From NCBI GenBank assembly GCA_965215295.1, contig OZ244045.1, positions 2,914,001-2,978,000 of the forward strand: a DNA stretch of 64,000 nucleotides, written 5' to 3'. Each line of letters begins with the position of its first letter. Positions within the stretch are counted from its first letter, which is position 1. The translations under genes and the position numbers were made by a program. A model generated the notes under the pieces. That model was not told the DNA's origin, made no database searches, and was given only the letters and a program-made list of their open reading frames with translations. This document shows positions 8,892 through 16,233 of the stretch, one piece after another. This DNA comes from HK1 sp965215295 (GTDB taxonomy: Bacteria; Pseudomonadota; Gammaproteobacteria; HK1).

Positions 8892-10346
8892 TCAGCCCCC
8901 CGGACCCTGGCGCGCGGTCTCGGGCAGCCACGTTGCCAGCTCCGGCCAGAGCACCAGGACCACCACCATCAGCACCATGATCATGAACATCGGCAGGGCG
9001 GTCCTGGCAATGTAGTTCATCTCGTGCCGGGTCATGCCCTGAAGCACGAACAGGTTGAACCCGATGGGGGGAGTGATCTGGGCCATCTCGACCACCACGG
9101 TCACGAAGATGCCGAACCAGATCATCGTGAACCCGACTTCGCGGAAAGCCGGGATGTTCACCATCGGCTCGACCACCGCCATGGTCAGCACCACGGCCGA
9201 GATGCCGTCGAGAAAACAGCCGATGATGATGTAGAAGACGGTCAGCGCCGCAATCAGCGTGAACACCGACAGGTCGAGCGAGGCAATCCATTCGGCCAGC
9301 GCACGCGGAAGTCCGGTGAACCCCATGCTGAGGGACAGGAACGCCGCGCCCATCAGGATGAAGGCGACCATCGCGGAGGTTCGCACCGCTCCCATCAGGC
9401 TCTCGGTAAAGGTGGCGCGGTTCAGGCTGCCCTGGGCCGCGGCCAGCGCCAGCGCTCCGATCACGCCGATGGCGGCGGCCTCGGTGGGGGTGGCCAGCCC
9501 CAGGTACATCGATCCGATGACCGCGAGCACCAGGCAGATGACCGGCGCCAGGAAGCGCGAGTTCCGCAGCTTCGTCGCCAGCGACATCGGGGGCTCCGGA
9601 TCGGGCCGCTGAGCCCTGCGCACGAAGTGCCACGCGGCGACGTAGCCCATGAACAGCATCGCCAGCACCAGGCCCGGAAGAATGCCGGCGATGAAGAGCT
9701 TCGTGATCGACTCGTTGATCGTGACTCCGTACACGATGAGGGTCAGGGAAGGCGGAATCATCAGGCCCAGGGTCGCCGAGCCCGCGAGGGTCCCGATGGT
9801 CATGAACTCCGGATACCGGCGACGCCTCAGCTCGGGGATCGACATCTTGCCGACCGTCATCAGGGTTGCGGCGGAGGAGCCGGAGACCGCGGCGAAGATG
9901 GTGCACCCCACGACGTTGGTGTGCAGCAGGCCACCCGGCAGCCGCGCCATCCAGGGGGCCAGCCCCTTGAACATGTCCTCGCTCAGGCGGGTGCGGAACA
10001 GGATCTCGCCCATCCAGATGAACAGCGGCAGAGCGGTCAGCGTCCAGCTCGAGGACGAAGTCCAGATCGTGGTGATCATGGCGTCGCCGGCCGGCCGCGA
10101 CGTGAACGCCTCCACCCCGACGTAGGCGACCCCCATCAGGGCCAGTCCGATCCATACGCCCGAGCCCAGCAGGAAGAACAGCACGAAGAGGAAGATGGCG
10201 GTCCTGGCCCAGATGTAGTCGGCCCCGATGCCTTCCAGCACGAACCAGGCTCCGGCCGCGAGCGCCACGAAGACCCCGAGCGCGAGCAGGCGGCGGGACG
10301 GGTCCGGCACCGATCCCGGCTCAGTCATGGTCATGGCCATCGTCAT
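8892..10346 (-). CDS. dctM: TRAP transporter large permease (DctM family)
   Basis: A 484-residue polytopic membrane protein, the ion-coupled transport subunit of a tripartite ATP-independent periplasmic transporter. Many hydrophobic segments are visible, with the family motifs GSGVWIGLALMGVAYVGVE near the start, AVSGSSAATLMTVGKMSIPE, GSATLGLMIPPSLTLIVYG, and a C-terminal MAQITPPIGFNLFVLQG. The reading frame overlaps the end of dctQ. Four in-frame ATGs lie between 10346 and 10328 and the exact start is uncertain; a weak AGG before 10346 favours the first. The substrate is unknown but is probably a carboxylate. Confidence 0.93.
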   Translation of the reverse strand: MTMAMTMTEPGSVPDPSRRLLALGVFVALAAGAWFVLEGIGADYIWARTAIFLFVLFFLLGSGVWIGLALMGVAYVGVEAFTSRPAGDAMITTIWTSSSSWTLTALPLFIWMGEILFRTRLSEDMFKGLAPWMARLPGGLLHTNVVGCTIFAAVSGSSAATLMTVGKMSIPELRRRRYPEFMTIGTLAGSATLGLMIPPSLTLIVYGVTINESITKLFIAGILPGLVLAMLFMGYVAAWHFVRRAQRPDPEPPMSLATKLRNSRFLAPVICLVLAVIGSMYLGLATPTEAAAIGVIGALALAAAQGSLNRATFTESLMGAVRTSAMVAFILMGAAFLSLSMGFTGLPRALAEWIASLDLSVFTLIAALTVFYIIIGCFLDGISAVVLTMAVVEPMVNIPAFREVGFTMIWFGIFVTVVVEMAQITPPIGFNLFVLQGMTRHEMNYIARTALPMFMIMVLMVVVLVLWPELATWLPETARQGPGG

Positions 10347-10887
10347 CGCGCAGCCTGGGCGTCTCGACGCCGGGATGCGGAGTCAGCAACACGCGGATGA
10401 AATGGTCCACGAGCGCCAGGGCGAGCAGGCAGGTGCCGGCCGACATGACGAGCTGGGGAATCCACAGCGGGGTCGCATCCTGCCCCTGGCTCACGTCGTT
10501 CAGCTTGTGCGACCAGATGTTGGCCTTGATCGCGTAGCGGGCGAAGAACACCGCGGTGACCGCCGCGACCCCGTAGCACCAGATCTCGGCAAACCGCCGC
10601 CACCGGCCCAGCGAGTTCAGCACCAGGGTCACGCGGATGTGCGCGCCCCTGTTCAGTGCATGGGCCAGAGCGAGAAAGGATGCGCCGGCCATCGCGTAGC
10701 CCGCGTAGTCGGTGCCGCCGGGGAAGACGTTGCCGGTCCAGCGCGCGATCATCTGGGCCAGGATCAGTCCGAGGATCGCGATCAGGAAGGCCGCGCCCAC
10801 CAAGCCGCCCGCCAGGTAGAGTCCGTCGAGCAGTCTTCGGAGAGTCCGCAGCATGGGTGTCGGCCCCGGCGTCGATCCCTTGTCCAT
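10321..10887 (-). CDS. dctQ: TRAP transporter small permease (DctQ family)
   Basis: A 188-residue protein with four predicted membrane helices, the usual size of DctQ. The signature region is GTDYAGYAMAGASFLALAHALNRGAHIRVTLVL, in which the RGAHIRV-type loop is family-typical. It partners DctM, and the gene overlaps dctM by up to 26 bases, which suggests translational coupling. The C-terminus is His/Asp-rich (DDDGHDHD), a small oddity that could bind metal but is more likely disordered. Confidence 0.9.
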   Translation of the reverse strand: MDKGSTPGPTPMLRTLRRLLDGLYLAGGLVGAAFLIAILGLILAQMIARWTGNVFPGGTDYAGYAMAGASFLALAHALNRGAHIRVTLVLNSLGRWRRFAEIWCYGVAAVTAVFFARYAIKANIWSHKLNDVSQGQDATPLWIPQLVMSAGTCLLALALVDHFIRVLLTPHPGVETPRLRDDDGHDHD

Positions 10888-11039
10888 GGAGCCTCGTGCA
10901 CGCGGAAGAACCGTTCACGACGCCCGGAGTCCTCCCTGCGCGGGAATGACGCGGAGATGACGTCATGCCCGCCGGCCGTCGTTCCCGCGAGAACCGGGAT
11001 GCGCGATGCCCGGTTCCGGCCGGGCCGGACGGCCGGGAC

Positions 11040-11099
11040 GGCCTCTCCCTCCGGTCGGCAGGCTCCGACCGGAGATATCCGGAGATATGTGGAGAGGCC
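11040..11099 (-). terminator. Nested hairpin between dctP and dctQ
   Basis: An inner stem of 10 bp (11049-11058 with 11065-11074) sits inside an outer 9-bp inverted repeat (GGCCTCTCC / GGAGAGGCC, 11040-11048 and 11091-11099). It lies about 20 bp past the dctP stop. The position between a receptor gene and its membrane-subunit genes fits partial termination or mRNA stabilisation that gives more receptor than permease. No T-tract is present. Confidence 0.55.
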
Positions 11100-11120
11100 G
11101 CTCCGCGGCGTACCGTTCTC

Positions 11121-12089
11121 TCAGTCGGCCTTGAAGGCGTCGATGATCTCCGCCCCGTCGGCGCCGGCGGCTTCCGCCCACTCCGCCGCCATGGTCGCAC
11201 CGATCGCCGCCAGATCGTCCATCAGTTGCCCGCCCGGCGCCTGCACGCTCATGCCGTTGGCGGCAAGCTGGGCGAGGTACCAGCCGGTGAGCTCGCGGGC
11301 GCGCGTCGTGCCTGCCGCCTCCGCCAGCATCGCCGACGAGCGCAGGCAGTTCTGCGCTTGCGTATCGAGGGCGTCGTAGGCGTCCGCGTTCACGAACACG
11401 TAGTTGCGGGGCAGCCACGCCTGGGTGTCGTAGAAGTGGCTCAGGTGCTCCCACACCTTGCGGTCGTAGCCGGTCGAGCCCGACGAGATGAAGGCTTCCG
11501 CCACGCCCGTCGCCAGCGCCTGGCTGAGCTCGGCCGCCTCGACCTGCACCGGAAGCATCTTCGCGAGCTCCGCCACCCGCGCGGTCGCGGCATTGTAGGC
11601 GCGGAACTTGATCCCGGCCATGTCGGCGACGCCGGTGATCTCGTGCTTGAAGTACATGCCCTGCGGCGGCCACGGCACCGCGTAGAGCAGGACCAGGTTC
11701 TGGTCCGCGAGAATCGCGGTCAGCTTGTCGCGCGCCCCCCGCCAGAGCTTGTCGGATGCCTCGAACGACGAGGCCAGGAACGGCACGGAGTCGAAACCGA
11801 AGATGGCGTTCTCGTTCTGATGCGCGCTCAGCAGCCGCTCCCCGATCGGCGCCTGGCCGGTCTGCACCGCGCGCTTGATCTCGTTGCCCTTGAACAGGGA
11901 CCCTCCTCCGTGCACCACGATCTCGAGTGCGCCTCCGGTACACACCCCCACCGCCTGCGCGAACAGCTTCCCGTTCCGGGTGTGGTAGTTCGAGTCCGCG
12001 TAGGCCATGGGCATGTCCCATTGCTCCGCGGCATGCGCCACGCCCGCGCAGAGAGCCATGCCCACCGCCAGTCCAATCAGCTTCTTCAT
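11121..12089 (-). CDS. dctP: TRAP transporter solute-binding protein (DctP family)
   Basis: A 322-residue periplasmic receptor. The start at 12089 has GGAGA 8 bases upstream and gives a Sec signal peptide (MKKLIGLAVGMALCAGVAHA, cleavage after AHA). The mature protein has the DctP layout, with AGIKFRAYNAATARVAELAKML in the central region matching the conserved G-x-K-x-R segment whose Arg binds the ligand carboxylate in this family. It delivers ligand to the DctQ-DctM pair encoded downstream. No regulator is adjacent. Confidence 0.92.
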   Translation of the reverse strand: MKKLIGLAVGMALCAGVAHAAEQWDMPMAYADSNYHTRNGKLFAQAVGVCTGGALEIVVHGGGSLFKGNEIKRAVQTGQAPIGERLLSAHQNENAIFGFDSVPFLASSFEASDKLWRGARDKLTAILADQNLVLLYAVPWPPQGMYFKHEITGVADMAGIKFRAYNAATARVAELAKMLPVQVEAAELSQALATGVAEAFISSGSTGYDRKVWEHLSHFYDTQAWLPRNYVFVNADAYDALDTQAQNCLRSSAMLAEAAGTTRARELTGWYLAQLAANGMSVQAPGGQLMDDLAAIGATMAAEWAEAAGADGAEIIDAFKAD

Positions 12090-12708
12090 GTATCGAGTCT
12101 CCGTTGTCGTCGAACGCCCTGACCGGTCGCCGGCCGGAACATTCGCTTGCACCGGGTCACGTGTCAATCTTCGAATGACGACCGGGCCGACGCGAGCCGG
12201 CTTGCCCGTGAACGGCGTTCATGCGCGACTGGCGCTCGACCGGTCCGGGCTCCGCGCATGGCGGGCGGTTCCGCGGCCGGAAAGGCGGTGGGCGCGGGCT
12301 CCTCCCTCGACCCCTCGGGGTTTGAAATTCCCCCGGACATGTTCGAAAGGGCGGACTCGGGAAGATTCCGCTTCCCCCAAGGACCCACGGGCACGGGGAT
12401 GCTCGTCTGTCCGGACGACTCCAGGTTCGCGGCCGCCGTGGCGTACGAGATCGACGCCGACGACCGGTGAGAAGACCGCGGCGGTGCGCTCCCGCGTGGC
12501 GCAGAGCGCGGGAACGAGCGGACTCTTCCGCATCGCGACAGGCCCCGCGATCGCCCCGAACCGGCGACGCCTGCCGCCATCCCGATCGTCCATGCCCGAC
12601 AATCCGGTTTTTCGTGACGCCAGGGTGGTTGTACCATTCTCACCCGCGGGGTTGGGGAGCGTGCCGAATACCCACCGGCACGGACACGACGAACATCGTG
12701 GCCGAGAA
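12090..12708. other. Long intergenic region, no gene recognised
   Basis: About 620 bp between divergent dctP and the hicB-like gene. One frame around 12300-12470 reads a plausible acidic protein tail (ending AVAYEIDADDR) but has no recognised start or homology, so it is left unannotated; it may be a gene remnant. Confidence 0.4.
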
Positions 12709-12723
12709 ATGGAGGAGCGCCGA

Positions 12724-13092
12724 ATGACCGACGCACACGGTGTGACCGTGAGTGTCCTCGGATTCCACGAGGACGGTGAGTGGTGCGCGCTGGCCCTGGA
12801 GATGGATCTGCGCGGCTACGGACAGACCTTCGAAGAGGCACTGGAAGATCTGCAAGAGAGCATGGCGATGCAGATCGGCTTCGCCCACTTCAAGGGCGAG
12901 ACGGACATGATCTTTCATCCCGCCGAGCCCGTGTATTTCTCGCTATTCGCCCAGGTTCGCAGCGATCACATGATGGCGCTTGCCAAGAGCGGTTCCCCGG
13001 CGGCAAGCGAGTACGCAGTTGCGGGCATGCCGATCCCTCCCGCCCACGTGATCGCTGCCCGGAAGGACGAGTTCTCGATATTCGATGGCTAA
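12724..13092 (+). CDS. HicB-like antitoxin domain protein
   Basis: A 122-residue protein. The start at 12724 is chosen because GGAGGA lies 7 bases upstream. Residues about 7-60 (VTVSVLGFHEDGEWCALALE, then GYGQTFEEALEDLQESM) have the HicB partial-RNase-H-like fold pattern of short strands followed by a TFEEAL helix. Unlike small HicB proteins it has a C-terminal extension of about 60 residues (AEPVYFSLFAQ, then IPPAHVIAARKDEFSIFDG). A start codon for a following HicA-like reading frame overlaps its stop by 8 bases, the usual coupling of such pairs, but that partner is truncated. Confidence 0.7.
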   Translation: MTDAHGVTVSVLGFHEDGEWCALALEMDLRGYGQTFEEALEDLQESMAMQIGFAHFKGETDMIFHPAEPVYFSLFAQVRSDHMMALAKSGSPAASEYAVAGMPIPPAHVIAARKDEFSIFDG

Positions 13093-13264
13093 GACGTGCT
13101 CGTATCGCGAACTCGTCAAGAACCGGGAAACTCCAGCGCCGCCTCGCACCACGCCGCCGCCTGGAACAGCTCGAACGATTCGCGGGCCGCGCCGAGCTGC
13201 AGGCCGAGCGGCAACCCGTCCTCGCCGAGACATGCCGGTACTCCGCACGTCGGGAGCCCGCTGA
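13085..13264 (+). pseudogene. Truncated HicA-like toxin start
   Basis: The ATG at 13085 overlaps the hicB-like stop in an ATGGCTAA arrangement. It begins MAKTCSYRELVKN, which resembles the start of HicA-type mRNA interferases paired with long HicB proteins. After these 13 residues the frame runs antisense through the 3' end of the amidase gene to a stop at 13262 and loses any toxin-like sequence. The junction lies within a base or two of the amidase stop codon at 13116-13118. The conserved HicA histidine and dsRBD-like fold are absent. Confidence 0.5.
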
Positions 13265-14498
13265 ACGACCACACCGAGTTGAACTGCGCATCTCCCGTGC
13301 TCCGGGCCGCGAGCGGCGGCGCGCTCGCCACCGTCGCCGGAGACAGCGCGATGACCGGCCCCACCGGTGCATCGAGGGCGGCGGCCAGGTCCGCCGCAAA
13401 GCGTTGCTGGTGCACCCGCGCGGCCCGGTAGTCGATGGCCGGGGCCGACAGCCCCTCCTCGATGAGCCGGGTGACGAGCGGCCGGTAGGTATCGGGCCGC
13501 GCCGCGAAATCCTCGCGATGCACTCCCGCCGCCTCGACCGCCATCACCAGGCGATGGCTCGTATGCATGCCGGCGAAGCTCGCGGGCAGGGAGAAGCGTT
13601 CGACCGTCGCGCCCGCCTCCTCCAGGCGCGCGATGCAGGCCCTGAAGCCTTCGAGGGCGGACGGCTCGCTCGTCGCATAGTAGTATTCCTCGACGACCGC
13701 GAGCCGAGGCGGCGGCATGCGCTCGAACCACTCTCCGGCGACGATCGCTTCGCTCCGGCGCTCCGGGTCCGCGAACCGCTCCGGCCGCAGACGCGCTTCG
13801 ACGAGCGTCCACAGCAACGCGAGATCCGCCACCGATCGCGCCATGGGGCCGACATGATCGAGGTGCTGGCTCACCGGGACGACGCCTTCGAGCGGCCACG
13901 CGCCCCATCTCCCCTTGAAGCTCGCGACCCCGCAGAAGCTCGCGGGACGGGTGATCGAACCGCCGGTCTGGGAACCGAGCGCGGCCAGGCACATTCCGCT
14001 CGCGGTCGCCGCCGCGCTGCCCGCGCTCGAACCGCCGGGGGAGCGGTCGAGGTTCCAGGGGTTGCGGGTGCGCGCCGGGTCGGTGCAGGCGAACTGGGTC
14101 GTTTCGGTCTTGCCGAGGACGATCGCTCCGAGGTCCCGGAGGATCTTCACGAGCGGCGCGTCGCGTTCCGCACGGTGGCCGGCGCGCAAGGCCGATCCGG
14201 CTCGCGTCGGCAGCCCCGCGACGTCGATGATGTCCTTCACTCCGATCGGGATGCCGAGCAACGGCAACCCCCTCGCCTCCTCGCGCGGGAGCCCGGCCTG
14301 CCGGACCGCGGCGCGGCGCGCGCCGTCCACGTCGATCTCGACCCACGCCCCGACCTCGGGCTCCGACGCCTCGATCCGCTCCAGGCATCCCTGGAGGATC
14401 TCGACCGGACCGGCGTCGCCGGCCCGCAGGGCGCGCACCGCCTCGACTACTCCCCGTGCCCCGCCGGTGTCCACGTGCGTTCGCGCCGGTCCGTCCAT
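13116..14498 (-). CDS. Amidase signature family hydrolase
   Basis: A 460-residue amidase. The Ser-cisSer-Lys triad is visible: Lys88 in PIGVKDIIDVAG, cis-Ser157 in SPGGSSAGSAAAT, and nucleophile Ser181 in GSQTGGSITRPASFCG. It hydrolyses an amide bond of an unknown small substrate in the cytoplasm; it is too divergent in context to be GatA, and gatB/gatC are absent. The start at 14498 is preceded by GGTGAG, while a GTG at 14507 is an alternative. The gene is convergent with the hicB remnant and divergent from the GCS2 ligase gene, with about 100 bp between them. Confidence 0.9.
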   Translation of the reverse strand: MDGPARTHVDTGGARGVVEAVRALRAGDAGPVEILQGCLERIEASEPEVGAWVEIDVDGARRAAVRQAGLPREEARGLPLLGIPIGVKDIIDVAGLPTRAGSALRAGHRAERDAPLVKILRDLGAIVLGKTETTQFACTDPARTRNPWNLDRSPGGSSAGSAAATASGMCLAALGSQTGGSITRPASFCGVASFKGRWGAWPLEGVVPVSQHLDHVGPMARSVADLALLWTLVEARLRPERFADPERRSEAIVAGEWFERMPPPRLAVVEEYYYATSEPSALEGFRACIARLEEAGATVERFSLPASFAGMHTSHRLVMAVEAAGVHREDFAARPDTYRPLVTRLIEEGLSAPAIDYRAARVHQQRFAADLAAALDAPVGPVIALSPATVASAPPLAARSTGDAQFNSVWSFSGLPTCGVPACLGEDGLPLGLQLGAARESFELFQAAAWCEAALEFPGS

Positions 14499-14602
14499 GA
14501 CTCTCACCCCATCGTTCGAAGCCGCGTCCCGGGTCCCCGCACCGCCGGGACGTGCCGGCTTCCACCAGCATACCCCGTCGAGTCCGGCTCCCGGTGCGAG
14601 CC

Positions 14603-15775
14603 ATGACCGGCGCCGTGAACGAGGGAGACCTCACGATCACGCTCGGCGTCGAGGAGGAGTTCTTCCTCGTCGATCCCGAATCGCGCGATCTCCTTCCCGA
14701 CCCCGACCCGGGCATCTTCGACGCCTGCGAGAGGAACCGCGGACCGCACAAGGTCGTGCGCGAATTCTTCCGCACCCAGATCGAGACCAACACCCGGGTC
14801 TGCGAGTCGGTGGCCGATGTGCGCGCGGCGCTGTGCGAGACCCGCCGGCTGGTCATCGAGGCGGCCGAGCGGCATGGGGCCGCGGTCATGGCCGCCTCCA
14901 CCCATCCCTTCGCGGCATGGAAGGCGCAGGTGACCACCCCGCGGGACCGCTACGAGCGGTTCGCGATCACGTTCCAGGAGACCACGCGGCAGTTCCTCGT
15001 CGGCGGAATGCACATCCATGCCGGCTTCGGCGATCCGGACTCGCGCATCCGGGTCATGACCGCGGTCCGGCGCCACCTGCCGGTGCTCCACGCGCTGTCC
15101 ACCTCGTCGCCGTTCACCGACGGCCGCGAGACGGGCTTCAAGTCCTACCGGCTGAACCTCGTCGGCGGTCTTCCGCGCACCAGCCTCCCCGGTCCGCTGT
15201 GGTCCCGGGCGGAGTACGACCGGCTCGTCGCCGACTACCGGCGAATGGACTTCATCGACGACGGCAGCGAGCTGTGGTGGGACATCCGCCCCTCCCACGC
15301 CTACCCGACGGTGGAGATGCGGATCTGCGACGTCTGTACACGTCTCGACGACGCGGTGTGCATGGCGGCCCTCTATGCGTCCCTCATCCGGATGCTGCTG
15401 CGCCAGGACCGGGAAGGCGCGCTGCCGTCCGAGCCGCCCACCGAGATCATCGCCGAGAACCGATGGCTCGCCCAGCGCTACGGCGTGCTCGCCTTCTTCG
15501 GCGACCCGCGGGGCGGCGGACGGATGGACATCGACGACTGGACGGCCGAGCTGGTCGAGGCGCTTGCCGGCGACGCCCGCGCGCTCGGCTGCGAGGCCGA
15601 GCTGCGCCACGCCCTCGCCATCATCCGCGAGGGCGCCGGCGCCGACCGGCAAATCGACCTGTTCCGCCTGCGTCGCCTGGAGGGAGACACGGTGGAGGAG
15701 GCACTGCGCCACGTGGTCGATCTCGTGCTCGCCGACACCCGGGAGGGGATCGGGGAAGCGTCCCGGGGCCCGTGA
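14603..15775 (+). CDS. Carboxylate-amine ligase, glutamate-cysteine ligase 2 (YbdK) family
   Basis: A 390-residue protein of the GCS2 ATP-dependent carboxylate-amine ligase family. Motifs: TLGVEEEFFLVDP with the metal-binding acidic cluster, QIETNTRVCESV, GGMHIHAGFGD, and WWDIRPSHAYPTVEMRICD, which holds the conserved Arg/Glu residues near the active site. Family members make gamma-glutamyl-type amide bonds; YbdK has weak glutamate-cysteine ligase activity, and the true substrate here is unknown. A GTG at 14552 is an alternative start. The last residues (REGIGEASRGP) lie within the first unit of a 44-bp tandem array, so the 3' end has been reshaped by repeat expansion. Confidence 0.85.
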   Translation: MTGAVNEGDLTITLGVEEEFFLVDPESRDLLPDPDPGIFDACERNRGPHKVVREFFRTQIETNTRVCESVADVRAALCETRRLVIEAAERHGAAVMAASTHPFAAWKAQVTTPRDRYERFAITFQETTRQFLVGGMHIHAGFGDPDSRIRVMTAVRRHLPVLHALSTSSPFTDGRETGFKSYRLNLVGGLPRTSLPGPLWSRAEYDRLVADYRRMDFIDDGSELWWDIRPSHAYPTVEMRICDVCTRLDDAVCMAALYASLIRMLLRQDREGALPSEPPTEIIAENRWLAQRYGVLAFFGDPRGGGRMDIDDWTAELVEALAGDARALGCEAELRHALAIIREGAGADRQIDLFRLRRLEGDTVEEALRHVVDLVLADTREGIGEASRGP

Positions 15776-16004
15776 CCGTCGGGCGGGAGGGGATCGGGGA
15801 AACGTCCCGGGGCCCGTGACCGTCGGGCGGGAGGGGATCGGGGAAGCGTCCCGGGACCCGTAACCGTCGGGCGGGAGGGGATCGGGGAAGCGTCCCGGGA
15901 CCCGTAACCGTCGGGCGGGAGGGGATCGGGGAAGCGTCCCGGGACCCGTAACCGTCGGGCGAGAGGGGATCGGGGAAGCGTCCCGGGGCCCGTGACCGTC
16001 GAGC
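15741..16004. repeat. 44-bp tandem repeat, six copies, starting inside the ligase gene
   Basis: Six consecutive units begin at 15741, 15785, 15829, 15873, 15917 and 15961, each starting GGGAGGGGATCGGGG or a one-base variant. A partial seventh follows at 16005. The stop codon of the ligase gene falls in unit one. Units differ by one to three substitutions. There are no spacers, so this is not a CRISPR array. Confidence 0.95.
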
Positions 16005-16084
16005 GGGAGGGGCTTCCCGTGAATCGCTCCGCCATCGGCCGACCATCGCGGCTCCGCAGCGTCCGCCGTGACCGGTGGCCTCGG

Positions 16085-16200
16085 GCACAGTGGATACGGC
16101 GGGCAGGCGGGCACGGTGGGGACACGGCGGGCACGGCGGGCAGGTAGGCACAGCGGGCACGGCAAGCACAGCGGGCACGATGGGGCACGGCACAATACGG
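16085..16200. repeat. Degenerate GGGCACGGC-type minisatellite upstream of the hydroxylase gene
   Basis: About 115 bp of loosely repeated 9-10-mers (GCGGGCACGG, GGGCAGGC, GGCACAGCG). It sits between the 44-bp array and the ribosome-binding site at about 16219 and shows no coding sense. Confidence 0.7.
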
Positions 16201-16233
16201 GCGTACACAGGGCACTTCGGGAGGCACCGCACG

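Noticed and set aside
12300..12474. Possible small gene in the dctP-hicB intergenic region
   Set aside because: A plausible acidic tail, but no start, ribosome-binding site or recognised family; kept as intergenic.
15741..16016. Possible CRISPR array
   Set aside because: Units are directly adjacent with no unique spacers, and there are no cas genes.
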